Shown here: positions 26,131 through 37,006 of the stretch, piece by piece
Layout of the letters: each line of letters begins with the position of its first letter
Position numbering within the stretch: position 1 is the stretch's first letter
NCBI GenBank assembly: GCA_963931925.1
Contig: OZ007581.1
Location: 17,788,450-17,852,449 of the forward strand
DNA length: 64,000 bases
Source of the DNA: Onchidella celtica
Taxonomy: Eukaryota; Mollusca; Gastropoda; Systellommatophora; Onchidiidae
Reading direction: 5' to 3'
Notes under the pieces: generated by a model
The model's database searches: none
What the model was told of the DNA's origin: nothing
What the model saw: only the letters and a program-made list of their open reading frames with translations
Translations under genes and position numbers: made by a program

Positions 26131-26182
26131 AGTATAACAAACCCTCCATTTTATCATTATTTTCTGTTTTTAAATTTCCTTT

Positions 26183-26408
26183 CCATTGCTCTCCAGTGGC
26201 CCACGACACGAACATATTTTCCGTTCTCTTTGTTCACTTTGTTTCCCCACGACCAGCTGAGAGAAGAAACAACATTGCCACTATAGCAGAAACTATTCCA
26301 CTATTTCTTCTCCTAAATACCCTTCGTATGTCCATTTTCATCCTTAACTCCTTTTTCCCCTGTTCTCTGCGCACCAACAACAAAAGACCAAATATTGCTC
26401 CTTTCTGA
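26183..26408. repeat. segment duplicated at 25275-25505
   Basis: Diverged direct copy of the segment at 25275-25505; the shared landmarks are listed there. Confidence 0.65.
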
Positions 26409-26668
26409 TTATCCTCTTGTCATTCTTTGTCATCGTTTCTTTCCCTTTAAATTGTCTCACATTTTAGTTCAAGCCAGAAAATAGTTTCACAAGTCAAGAT
26501 TTTTTTACAATATCAGGTCTATCATAACTCTTTTACACTACCTCTGCTCAATGAAACAAATTTTCTCAGTATGTTTACGAGTCATCTGCTTAGGGATACG
26601 AAATTGAATGGACCGGTCGTATGAAAAATATTGAAACTATATGTAACTCCCAAAGCTATTAAAATCTC

Positions 26669-27913
26669 TGTCATGATTCGGATGTTGTTAGAACTCACGC
26701 AGAGCGTGAGTGGTTTTTTTACCAGGGCCATGAGAAATTGGCTGGTGGCCTTGAACGTTCCTCGCGAATTATAGTTGGTGAGTAAATAAATGTAAAGTTA
26801 AACTGTTAGATTCACGCTTGTCGGTTTTAATGTTCGTGATTAATAAGTAATGGAGTAGGGGTGAAACAAGGTGGGGATAGTTGACATTGTTAAGTATGAC
26901 TAGACAAGTTTTTGCACGTTAACTGGCTGGTAGAACAGTGCAGACGTATTACTACAATTAAAATGGTGGGAGGTTTCGGCCAGTGAGATAGCTGAACTAA
27001 TTGGGCCAGCGGACTAGCACTGCTGGGTAGTTGGATAGTATAAAACATCGTGTAACGTTCAGATTCATTGAATACAGACGAGCAGAAGCATCGTGTCGTG
27101 AAGTATCTCCGGTTGGCCAGTACCTGAACTGTGTGATCTGAAGACTAGAAGTCCTTGCTAACGGACTGACTGAGCTCTAGAAAGAAAGGTCTGAGTGGGC
27201 TGACCTTTAAAAGCCCACGCTGCGCTCTTTTGATGTTCGCGCCTACCAGTAGGCGTGACCAACGGTAACATATCTTATTTGTCTAAGCATAATAGAAGTT
27301 CAGAGATAGAGAGAGAACCACAGCCTCATAGGAAGTCTAAGGAAACCCCAGCTGGCACTCGACGAACGAGTGGCCCGTATTATAGATCTATCTCCATAGT
27401 ATGATTGAAGTAATATAGCACATTGTTGATGAATTGAATAGTGATTGTGCATATATATATATATATAGTCTTTTGCAACTGCTTAATTACCTACAAGCCG
27501 AAGTGTGCTTCTGTAGGCTTTGAACATACTGGGCTCTCCTAACATTCAAGCCCATATGATTTAGGGAGAGTTTGCCTGGCGACTGGCCAGTGGCGACTCA
27601 ACTGTCACTTTAGATTGATATCTAGTTTCGTATAATATACCCATTTGCTATTGATTGCAGTACATCCAATAAGGAACCATAGTTACATGAATATCATAGA
27701 TTAAGTTAGTAATTAGAATTTATTGCTTTGAATATACCTCTATTGTCTTTTGTTTTGTTTATTAATATTTAAATAATAAGATGGCCTGACCGGCCTGGCA
27801 TAGATATACGCTCTAGTTATGTAATACTTTTCTTGTGTGGTTGTGTCCGAATGTGAGTTAGCTGCCTCTCGTGCAGTCATAACATCCCCAAGACCCTAAC
27901 TCTGCTCGTGACA
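26669..27913. mobile_element. solo LTR, family C (1,245 bp)
   Basis: Begins TGTCATGATTCGG and ends GCTCGTGACA, with TG...CA termini, and is flanked on both sides by ATCTC (26664-26668 and 27914-27918), a 5-bp target-site duplication. No coding sequence lies inside. An AT microsatellite is at 27450-27466. A single LTR with matched duplication indicates recombination between the two LTRs of a full element. Confidence 0.85.
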
Positions 27914-28980
27914 ATCTCCATGGCCTAATCCAGATTTCTACTCTTGAACGTTTCACAGATGCTAACATGCTCTTCAAACTGACCAATTTCATAGACAAGA
28001 TAAGCAGCTGTCAAGCCTATTCATCTCTATGTCCTGAATCATAATTTTTATTCCTACTGATCTAAAGTTCCACGGAAACTGACTTGTTCTTCAAACTCTG
28101 ACCAAATATAACTGATAACCTCTAGGGTATTTTCTTTACCAATATTCTATGAATTATTTTTGGAGGAGGGTGGGGCCATGTTCAAATTTCTGAATTTCAA
28201 AAGGTCTTTTTTCCAAATATTTTCCAAAGTTTTACTACAATCCAAAAAAAGACTAGAATTTCAAACCTAGGGGTGCTTGGGAGCAGGATCCTGTGAAAAT
28301 TAGTTTTCTGTCCCAATTTTCACAGGATCCTAGGATGTGACTGCCCAAGCTCAGCCAACAGTTAACAGATTGTACCATTTTTACTGTCATTGATGGTAGC
28401 AGTTGAAAGCCTCAGACTTGTCAAATAAACCCAGTTAAATCATATGAGAAAAATTTTTTGAGGACAATGTGGGTGTTAACTTATGAGCTCTATCTTTTTT
28501 TGAGTTGACAGACCAGAAAAAAAAAATACTTTGGGTTCATTCTGTTTGTAACAACAAAAAATCGATAAAGTTTAAGTCAGGCTGATTCCTGACTATGCAA
28601 CAGAATTAGAAATGACACTTTATAATACTTAGGCTTGACAAATGTGAGGCTTTCACTGATCTGACATGAGAAATCCCCATATTAAATTTTGATGGCAAAA
28701 ACATTGGATAAATCTCCCCTTTCAAACTACACTACACAAAGAATCTTTTTCTTTGATGTGATGTACAACTGACTTTAAAAAAAAACACCAGCTGTTTGAA
28801 TTCCCTTTTAGTGATTCTGATTTAAACTGTGGAAGAAAATATCTCCTGTCTCTTGTTAGGAAAATTTGTCCATCCTTTTTCCTTAAACTTGGTCTTGAGT
28901 TCCTATGAAAAGTGAAAACCAATCCTTGCCAGCTCTGATACGTTTTAGGAAAAAGTTTACTTTTGCCAATGCCATAGGGA
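27914..28980. other. non-coding
   Basis: No gene is supported. An inverted repeat GGATCCTGTGAAAAT/ATTTTCACAGGATCC lies at 28288-28330 and would form a 15-bp stem. The segment 28615-28670 resembles 20600-20660 (AGGCT, GTGAGGCTTTCACTGA), a small dispersed repeat. Confidence 0.45.
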
Positions 28981-29186
28981 TCAGAACAAGTTGGAGATAA
29001 AGCTAATTTGCACTCTTACATTGCGAGTTTTGGATGTATAAAATGGCCAGTTACGATCTTATTCTATTTTGTGAATGGACCGTTTTGTCCTTTACATTTT
29101 CATCTGCACTGGCTACAGTTTCCCTTGACTGCCATGCAAGTAACTTCCTTCCTTTTCAGAAACTGATTAAATTAGGAATCTAAAGT

Positions 29187-29460
29187 CTAGAGGCAAGGTG
29201 CCCGCCTCTCATGCCGAAAGTACCGCGTTCGAATCCCGGTCGGTGCCGGCATGTTGGAATTTTGGGACTTCTCTCACATTTTCCTGTCCCTGTCCCTGAT
29301 CCTATAGTAGGTAGGATCAATCATCTAGTCTTCTCGGATAAGGATGAAAAATTCGGAGGCCCCCTGTGTACGTTAAAGATACCTTGACAGTCGGAAATTG
29401 AGAAGAGCAGACCAACAGGCCACTGCCGGAGCAAAATTGAATAAAATGTATTCCTACCAC
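29187..29460 (+). mobile_element. tRNA-derived SINE, copy 2
   Basis: Plus-strand copy. The head has TCTAGAGGCAAGGTG (A-box side) and the B-box GTTCGAATCCCGG at 29227-29239. It is followed by the body CTTCTCGGATAAGGATGAAAA and GTTAAAGATACCTTG, and a tail ending in AATTGAATAAAATG. It matches 4020-4402 and 45000-45361 on the minus strand. Confidence 0.8.
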
Positions 29461-29577
29461 CTCTTAGTCGCCCCCCCCCCCTCTTGCCCACGTTTCGATT
29501 CCTGGACTATAAAATCTACATGACAACTGAAAGCAAAATATAAACAGACACAAAATTGGGTATGTTAAATTAACTTT

Positions 29578-29860
29578 CTAGATCCAGAGGTGAAGATGCT
29601 GTACTACCTTGAAGCAGTGACTTTGAATTGAACTGTGATAAATGTGCAATTTCTAGCTCCAGAGGTGAAGGTTCTATACTACTTTGAAGCAGTGACTTTG
29701 AATTGAACTGTGATAAATGTGCAATTTCTAGCTCCAGAGGTGAAGGTGCTGAGCTACTTTGCAGCAATATCTCTGAAATGATCTGTGATAAATGCACAAT
29801 TTCTAGATCCAGATGTGAAGTGCTGCGATACTTTTGCAGCAATGCCTTTGAACTGTGATA
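29578..29860 (-). repeat. 75-bp tandem repeat, 3.7 copies, in frame
   Basis: The unit is exactly 25 codons, so the minus-strand frame that enters from the exon module stays open, with peptide blocks around PLELEIAHLSQFNSKSLL. In the gene model below it lies downstream of the donor, so it would be intronic. Two related units sit at the equivalent place in copy 3 (32450-32610). Confidence 0.8.
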
Positions 29861-29871
29861 AATGTACTCAC

Positions 29872-30087
29872 TGCTGCACACAGTCTTTGATGTTTCTGGT
29901 GCCACTGGTTTCTTTCGGACATCTAGAAGCACAACTTCGTAAATTAGGTTGCTGAAGCTGTCGGGTTCATTACCGGTGAGTGCAGATACAGGAAACTTGC
30001 TTGTGAAGTTTTCACATGCTGGAAGTCGGAAGACAATCACAAGTGTGTGTGTTTTAGTTATTAGATGTCCAATGTAAGGCTGTTTAC
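29872..30087 (-). CDS. putative 72-codon exon of an unidentified extracellular protein (module copy 1)
   Basis: The minus-strand segment is bounded by an acceptor (pyrimidine-rich tract then TTTTACAG) and a donor (GTGAGT). It is 216 bases long and its splice phases are 1 and 1, the symmetric arrangement common in exons that encode extracellular modules. The frame is fully open and contains two cysteines (ACENF near the middle, VCS at the end), an N-glycosylation sequon (NFT) and short hydrophobic strands (LVIVF, NLIYEVVLLDV). I do not recognise the family. The frame is also open beyond both boundaries, so the exon limits rest on the splice signals and on comparison with the other copies. No start codon exon or signal peptide was found nearby. 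It could belong to a larger minus-strand gene or be a pseudogene relic. Confidence 0.4.
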
Positions 30088-30379
30088 CTGTAAAAACACA
30101 AAGAAAGGAAAATCTGATATAAGCTGAATAAAATCTTAACATATTACTAGGTCTTTTATGACAAAAGATTTAGCAGTTCAGTTAGGCCACATTTTCAGTT
30201 CCTTCACACATACTGAAACCCAAATAGCAGATCTCAGAGCTTTACTGATCAACAGTTACATTATGAGCTCTGGATGTATACCATGGTCAGTTACCATCTT
30301 ATTCTATTTCATGAATGAGCTATTTTGTCCCTTACGTTTTCATTTGCACTGACTGCAGTTTCCCCCGACTTCTATGCAA

Positions 30380-30595
30380 GTGATTTCCTTGACGTTTCTG
30401 GTGCCACTGTGTCTTTTTTCGGACGTCAGGGGGCACAACTTCGTAAATTAGGTTGCTGAAGCTGTCAAGTTTATTAGCCATGAGTGCAGGTAGAGGAAAC
30501 TTGTAGGAAAGTTTTCACATGCTGGAGGTCAAAGTCAATTGCAAATGGTGTGTGTGGTTTAGTTATCAAGGAAGTTATCAGTGTTAGGCTGTTAC
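30380..30595 (-). pseudogene. exon module copy 2, frameshifted
   Basis: It keeps the TTTTTGCAG acceptor and peptide LITKPHTPFAIDFDL but loses the frame by a single-base difference near 30510 relative to copy 1 and reaches a stop soon after. The donor seen in copies 1, 3 and 5 is replaced by different sequence. It is probably non-functional. Confidence 0.5.
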
Positions 30596-31110
30596 CTGCA
30601 AAAACACAAAGAAAGGAAAATCTGATACAAACTGAATAAAATCTGAACATATTACAGGGTCTTTTATGACAAAAGATTTTACCACTACAGTTAGGCCACA
30701 CTTTCAGTTCCCTCGCATGTGCTGAAACTCAATTTAACAGATCTCAGAGCTTTACTGATCAACAGTTCCATTGTGAGTTCTGGCTGTATACCATGGTCAC
30801 ACGATCTATGCTGTACACGATCTTATTCTATTTTATGAATGAGCCCTTTTGTCCCTTGCACTGGCTGCAGTTTCCCCTGACTGCTTTGTAAGTGATTTCT
30901 TTTCTTTTCAGAAACTGATTATTAAGTTACGTGTCTAAATTGCATTTTCTCCCATTAACAAGGAATTATATGATGCTGGAATGTTTTCATCTTTACATGA
31001 TAACCCAAATCTTTCGGATTCAAGCATGGCAAAACCACCACTACAAGGGAAATCTATTTTTTTATACACTGAAAAAAAAAGGAAACGTAATAATAATTGA
31101 TGGATGCCTA

Positions 31111-32178
31111 TGTCACGAGCGAGTGAGCGGGGGTCAGTGAGTGCGGGGAAGGGAATTGAAGCGTGCATGTTGTGAGTGAAGTTGAGGCGTAGTAGAGGCA
31201 AAATCTGAATAGTCAGATCACTGCAAGTTAAGAAGTCCAAGGGGACAGACGTGAGATCAGAGAGCAGTCGGGAGATGGTGTGTTTTCCAGTGATGACTGG
31301 TAGGTTGAACTATGATTTATAATTATGATGATTGATATACTATATTCTCCTATGACCATGATGTAAATAAGTTATATGTGAGGAATGTGAAAGTCATTGA
31401 TTACTGTGTATAGAGATGTGCGCAATGAGCGATAGATGTAAGTTCGGATCATGGATTCGTAGCGAGTCTGAGTGCTGTGTGGTACGGTAGAGGTGTGTTA
31501 CCGTAAGAGGTGTGGTGAGTGAAAGGTGGACTATTGTGTGTACGCTTGATAGTTCGTAATGAGTGGCGAAGTGGATAGTAATTGTATGGTGTTATAGAAA
31601 TGTAATGTTATTCTTATAGGTGCCGGGGTCGGGCAGAGAAGCCACCCGCGGTGAGCGGACTTGTGCCGGGGTTGGGCAGAAGGCTACCCCCAGGTCTGCC
31701 TGAGTGAAGCTGTCGCGCAGGACAGCGGGAGCACATGAGTCGTGGCAGTCTGGCCACAGACAGGGACGTGGTTATTGTCCTTGTTGCTATTAATATGTTA
31801 ATGTGCTATTGAGATACTAATGTGCTATTGAAATATTAATGTGCTATTAAGACATCCAGGGGAGATTGAGATACGGAGATTAGGTTGAGCAGGAGCCAAT
31901 AAGAGAGGCCAGCAAGTAATATATATATGGAGGTGAGGCTGAGGCCAGAGCATAGTTAGAAAGTAACTATCAGGTTGTGGACCCGGAGAAGAATGAATGT
32001 CGGGAATACTGACCATTGGATGGTATTTGAATTGAATAATGTAATGCGCGTATATCTTTATTTTTATGTATAATAAATGTGTGAGTCTGTTTGGTTGTTC
32101 TGTTAAGTGTTATACTTGTTCGTTCGTGATTGTTGTCCTGTCATAATTATTACATTTCCCAGTCTGGGATTTGTGACA
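31111..32178. mobile_element. solo LTR, family AB copy A (1,068 bp)
   Basis: Begins TGTCACGAGCGAG and ends GGGATTTGTGACA. Both flanks read GCCTA (31106-31110 and 32179-32183), a perfect 5-bp target duplication. It shares most of its length with the LTR at 50825-51784. It contains ATAATAAATG near 32070, which may serve as a polyadenylation signal, and three copies of a 19-20-base unit (TTAATGTGCTATTGARA) at 31793-31850. No coding region. Confidence 0.92.
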
Positions 32179-32614
32179 GCCTATCATAGTCATTGTTTTT
32201 CTAGACTAGGCTACGAACAATCCCCCTTTCAAAATTTATAGTAGTTTCAACTGGTTTTACCAGACAAAATTCCTTGTGGCAATTTAAAAGATGCACTGAT
32301 CAAGTCGTGAATACTGAGATATTTTGTGTCCTACCCCAAAATGTAATTTGAACATAGAAAAGACAATTTTGCCCATGTTTCCATTCCTGGACTTTAAACT
32401 CTACATGGCAATTGGAAGCAAAATATAAACAGAGAAACAGAAGAAATTAGCTTTCTACATCCAGATGTGAAGGTACTACGCTACTTTGCAGCCCTGTCTT
32501 TGAATTGATTTGTGAAAAATGTACAATTTCTAGATATTATATAGAGGTGAAGTTCTAGGCTACTTTGCAGCAATGTCTTTGAACTGTGATATATGATAAA
32601 TGTAGCCTACTCAC

Positions 32615-32831
32615 TGCTGCACACATAGTCGATGTTTCTGGTCCCATTGACTTTTTTCAGATATCAAGGAACACAACTTCGTAAATTAGGTTGCTGAAGC
32701 TGCCAGGTTTACTGCCCATGATTGCAGGTAGAGGAAACTTGCTTGTGAAGTTTTCACATTCTGGAGGTCAAAGTCAATAGCAAATGGTGTCTGTGGTTCA
32801 GTTATCAGACAAACCAATGTAAGGCTGTTAC
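32615..32831 (-). pseudogene. exon module copy 3, frameshifted
   Basis: Acceptor TTGTTGCAG and donor GTGAGT are both kept, but the block is 217 bases, one more than copy 1, and the phase-1 frame ends in a stop before the donor. Peptide LITEPQTPFAIDFDLQ matches copy 2. Confidence 0.5.
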
Positions 32832-33129
32832 CTGCAACAACACAAAGAAAGGAAAATCTGATACACCTGAACAAAATCTTAATGCATTACTAGGTTTTTT
32901 TATGACAAAAGATTTAGCACTATAGTTAGGCCACACTTTCAGTTCCTTCACACGTGCTGATACCCCAACAGCATATCTCGGAGCTTTAGATCTACAGTTA
33001 CATTATGAGTTCTGGATGTATACCATGGTCAGTTACCATCTTATTCTATTTCATGAGTGAGCCATTTTGTCCCTTACATTTTCATTTGCACTGGCTGCAG
33101 TTACTCCTGACTTCTATGCAGGTGACTTC

Positions 33130-33330
33130 TTTGATGTTTCTGGTGCCACTGTCTTTTTTCGGACATCAGGGAGTACAACTTCGTAAATTAGGTTGCTGAA
33201 GCTGTCAGGTTTATAACCCATGAGTGCAGGTAGAGGAAACTTGTAGGAAAGTTTTCACATGCTGGAGGTCAAAGACAATCGCAAATGTTGAGTGCGGTTT
33301 AGTTATCAGACAACAATGTGAGGCTGTTAC
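33130..33330 (-). pseudogene. exon module copy 4, broken
   Basis: It keeps a TCTGCAG acceptor and the DFDLQHVKT-type block, but the expected frame has stops and the far end matches copy 2 rather than copies 1, 3 and 5. Confidence 0.45.
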
Positions 33331-33497
33331 CTGCAGACACAAAGGAAAATCTGATATAAGCTGACTATATCTTAACACATTTCTAGGTCTTTTATGACAA
33401 AAGATTTAGCACTATAGTTAGGCCACACGTTCAGTTCCTTCACAGGTGATGAAACTCAAATAGCAGATCTCGGAGCTTTACTGATCATTTGAAAATG

Positions 33498-34422
33498 GGG
33501 GAGGACTTCCGAATGCGTTCCCTAGCTATTATAACGTTAGTGAACTTTACTCACCGTTATGCATTGTTTCGGACTTTATTACCAACTATCACTTCATATT
33601 CACAGTAATATTTGTAACACACTTGCCAAGAAAAACAGTATAATCCCAGAAAAAAGTCTGAAGTGAGACAAAATCCGCAAAACAGGTGCCATTTTGAAAC
33701 TTGCTGGGCAGAAGTCACGGTAACAGAATTTACGAAAAGCGCAACTAGCGAAGGTTTGCTGAAACAAAACTTGATATGGTGTTCAGGAATTTAAACTCAC
33801 ATGGAATGGTCAGATGGACCTGGGGGCGTGAGGGTCTAGTCAGTTTGTATCAATGGGCGGTAGTCAGATTGTCTAATCAGGCGAAAAGGGGCTGGGGTAG
33901 CCAATGGCAATCGACGTACACTCATGTAGGCCCTGTATTAGCTCACATCATGCAATCTCCCAGCAGCTGAAATAGGATTGTTTTGCTACTAAGCCGATTC
34001 ATAATTTTTAAAAACTATGCAAATTAACAAGGTCCGTAACTTTCCATAATTTAGGTCAAGGGTGCAGTATGTGAGTATTAGTAAATGACTACCGTCAAGC
34101 TATTAACTCACCTGCGTGGCCAAATGGTTAAGACGTGTGATTCAGGAGCGAAAGGGTGTGGGTGCGAATCCGAGTATTGTCATGATATGATTTATAATAA
34201 TTATGTATGTGTTCACTTTCAGATGATTCTTACGCAGAGAAATTGAGATGAGATGGAAGTAAGATGGAGAGGGGAGAGAGATAGAGAAAGCGAAGCATGT
34301 CATGAATTATTTCTTTGTCTTTCTTTAGAAAACCCCCCAAAAATACCTAGCCCCTTTTTTTATTTAAACCCCTCAAAATAAACCCTCTTTAGCATGTAGG
34401 GAACGCATTCGGAAGTCCTTCC
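33498..34422. mobile_element. non-autonomous TIR transposon (about 925 bp)
   Basis: Terminal inverted repeats of about 26 bp: GGGGAGGACTTCCGAATGCG... on the left and, as reverse complement, GGAAGGACTTCCGAATGCG... on the right, both continuing TTCCCTA. GAAAATG flanks both sides (33491-33497 and 34423-34429). The paralogous array copy near 35198-35210 reads TTTGAAAATGACATTT without the insert, which confirms both the boundaries and the 7-bp target duplication. No transposase frame is present. A SINE-like sequence is nested at 34113-34200. Confidence 0.85.
34113..34200 (+). mobile_element. tRNA-Ser/Leu-like SINE head
   Basis: A-box TGGCCAAATGGTTAAGACG and B-box GGTGCGAATCC are present at tRNA-like spacing, but the acceptor stem does not pair and no mature tRNA can be folded. 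An AT-rich tail follows. It sits inside the TIR element at 33498-34422. It is best read as a SINE remnant of a different family from the one at 29187. Confidence 0.6.
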
Positions 34423-34791
34423 GAAAATGACATTTGTGCTATTAGTACTACTTAAATACATATTGTCTCAAGCTGTAATCATTAAACAAATATAAGAACT
34501 CTTGATGGTTTCTTATGCAGCATGGGCACTGTAGGAGTAGGCAATCAATTGATAAGCAGAAATTCAAACTCTCTGATGCTAATTTTTTCAACGTTTTTAT
34601 TTTGGGGTCATAATAGAGCAACATTAATATATTTAAATATAGCAGTGCCTTCTATCTATAGCCACAAATCCCCCTGCTTTAATTTTAAATTATTTTAATA
34701 ACAGTCATGGAGCAAAATTTCGTAGTTCATATTATTGGCTTTTTATTGACCTGTACTGTGATAACCTTGCAAGAGCACTGTACTTACTTAC

Positions 34792-35016
34792 TGCTGCATA
34801 TATAGAGTGTGAAGTTTCTGGTGCCACTGATTTTTTCCCCAGACATCAAGGTGAACATCTCTTGCACCAGGCTGCATAACACAAGGCTATCAACTGTTGC
34901 CTTCAGTGTAAGTGCACACAAGACATCTGTTTCAGTGTTTGTGAAGTTTTCACATGTGGCGTAACTGTCATACCATTATGATTAGTGGAGGCCTGCATCT
35001 GCAGTTTACATGTAAC
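34792..35016 (-). pseudogene. exon module copy 5, most diverged
   Basis: Acceptor TTGTTGCAG and donor GTAAGT bound a 225-base block with the same phase as copy 1. The last two-thirds stay open in that phase (CENFTNTE..., ending YICSS), matching copy 1 at CENFT and the terminal CS. The first part has stops, unless an internal acceptor (TATGACAG near 34962) is used. It may be a pseudo-exon or an alternative exon. Confidence 0.4.
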
Positions 35017-35301
35017 CTGCAACAAAGTATTGTAAGCAAAATGTATTTTATGCTGGATAAAGTCTGAACATTATTTTGTATAAGGCCATATATCTGACAA
35101 GGAAAATTTTAGTACTTCAGTCTAGGCCACACTTTCACACATGAAGATGAGTAAAAGGCTGATATGGGAGCATTACTCATTACTGGCAATTTGAAAATGA
35201 CATTTTTGCTGCTATCCAAGATTTCAAAATACATAACGTGCTTTTTATTACAAAATGAAATAACTTTTAGCTTTTTTCATGCAGAGTGAGCAATGTATAA
35301 G

Positions 35302-35509
35302 GGAGGTCCTCCGCCCGTCCGCGCCAGTCAAGAAAACACACTAAAGAGGGGACTTTTGAGCGGGCTTATCAAAAGGTTGGGTTATGTATTTGTATAGGAC
35401 AAAGAAAGAAGAAAGAAAGAATGAAAGCGTGGGTTAGGGGAGGTCTTCATCATATTATGTTTGCTAACTTTTTGGTAAGTGGCGCGGACGGTGGGGAAGA
35501 CCTTCCGTC
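35302..35509. mobile_element. short TIR element (MITE)
   Basis: The left end GGGAGGTCCTCCGCCCGTCC and the reverse complement of the right end GGAAGGTCTTCCCCACCGTCC both continue into GCGCCA. The outermost GG(A/G)AGG(A/T)C(T/C)TCC motif is shared with the larger element at 33498-34422. No clear target duplication was read. No coding sequence. Confidence 0.7.
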
Positions 35510-35519
35510 AAGTTTATGG

Positions 35520-36360
35520 GAATCACTTAAACTTACCTTGAAATAATTATGATCTTTTTCCATGCTGACTCTTGTAACACTGTGAGCAGAGCATTCGTAT
35601 CTTCTTTTAATATTTCACTCGCTTCCCTGGTCTGCTCTAGTTCATAAGCGAAAGCTTATTTCAAATCTTCACATTCGCCCAGTGAATGTCGGAGTGAGTG
35701 GAAAAGGAGCTCACAATGGCGCGTGTAGTTTTTATACCCGGCGGTGACATCACATGGGGCAGTGAGCACTTTTCGTACCGCATGATTATTTCAGACAATA
35801 AAAATACAAAACTCACGAAAACTTCTCAATATCCGTTCGAAACAAATTCTTTTTTCCCCTGAGTTCTCCCGAACTGCAGGTGTAGCATTTTCTTAATGGT
35901 GAGCCTGGACTCATGATGTATTTTTGTCAATGTCTATGTACAACATTTTCCCCCCTAACCTTCGTTTTTGCTGTCCGCCCCGATCATGTGGCGAACGTGT
36001 TTAAAAATAACTCACAGAGAAAGCCAAATAAATGAGATTTATTTCAATGTATTTTTCATCCTGTTTCGAGTTGAAATTCCTTTTAAAACATATTAGTTGG
36101 AGACTTTCTCGACCGAGAGACTGGCGGAAATAATTATTAGCAGACCAGGATCAAAATTACACGCAAATGAACCTCAGCTTTCGTATACTTAAATCTGTGC
36201 CAAAATTAAACATGGGACATAATTATGTTCTGGCGCAAACAGTCGACCGTTTTTATAAACCTACCCTGTGCTTGATTTCGCCACTTTTGTCCGATGCTCA
36301 TGAATGAGTCAATGGCGGAACATGAAGTTGACCTACTTCACAATTTTTGCCTCCCTTGCA
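35520..36360. other. non-coding
   Basis: No gene is supported by any frame. Nothing distinctive was seen apart from moderate composition shifts around 35640-35760. Confidence 0.4.
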
Positions 36361-36369
36361 AGAATTCAC

Positions 36370-36470
36370 GCGCAGACACACACGCGCACGCACGCACGCA
36401 CGCACGCACGCGCGCGCGCACACACACACACACACACACAAACTCACACACGCACACACACACACACGAC
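36370..36470. repeat. alternating purine-pyrimidine tract (CA/CG)n
   Basis: About 100 bases of CACG, CGCG and CACA repeats. Long alternating purine-pyrimidine DNA of this type can adopt left-handed Z form. Apparent Arg/Thr/His-rich frames over it are not genes. Confidence 0.85.
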
Positions 36471-36912
36471 TTTGGGTGAAGTTTGATGACTAAAATGAGA
36501 TGCTCATAAATACATTTGGACCCCTCAAAAAAAAAATGAGCTTCATGTACACCCCACTGGCATCGAAACAGAGAATTTTCAGTGCAGCGATTCAATAAAC
36601 TGTCATTTTATTGATGGTCCAAGTTAGACTATCATGCTGGAGTTGTTTTTTCCTTTTTGAGCATGCCATTTCTTTCAAAGCCTTTAAGGTAGAATATTAA
36701 ATTTGGTATCAAATTTCTTAGAAAAGCAAGCTCCATCACCTTTTCCTCCGAAACTGTTAAATTCTCAAAATTCTATTCTGTACTTTGATGTTATGATTGA
36801 TTATATAACCTAGTGCCATATGACTAAGAGCGTCTATGTGTGTGAAACTGAAAGTTTGTATGGATGAGAGTGCGTGTTTTAGTATGAGATTTGGATAGTG
36901 TATGCATGAATC

Positions 36913-36995
36913 ATTGATGCAATGTACAGCGCATTGGGTAATTATTTTATTAGAAATGCGCTATAGAAATTCTATTTATTATTATTATTATTATT
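36913..36995 (+). repeat. GCGCTATAGAAAT ... (TTATT)n tail
   Basis: A short GCGC...ATGCGCTATAGAAAT block runs into an ATT microsatellite. Related tails occur at 54260-54372 (+) and, inverted, at 53579-53670. This looks like the 3' end of a common SINE/LINE family. Confidence 0.5.
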
Positions 36996-37006
36996 TTTAC
37001 TGCCCG

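Larger units (their letters stand above)
29000..35215 (-). repeat. tandem array of five exon-like modules with intronic flanks
   Basis: A segment containing a roughly 216-bp exon-like block plus about 300 bp of flank is repeated. Blocks lie at 29872-30087, about 30390-30595, 32615-32831, about 33130-33330 and 34792-35016. Copies 1, 3 and 5 have a GT donor after GCAGCA; copies 2 and 4 have different sequence there, so the ancestral unit appears to be a dimer. A solo LTR separates copies 2 and 3, and a TIR element separates 4 and 5. Confidence 0.75.

Noticed and set aside
29187-29260. Functional tRNA gene
   Set aside because: The same head recurs with a common body at two other loci and the cloverleaf is incomplete; it is a SINE.
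34113-34180. Functional tRNA gene (Ser/Leu-like)
   Set aside because: A and B boxes are present but acceptor and anticodon stems do not pair; a SINE head is the better reading.
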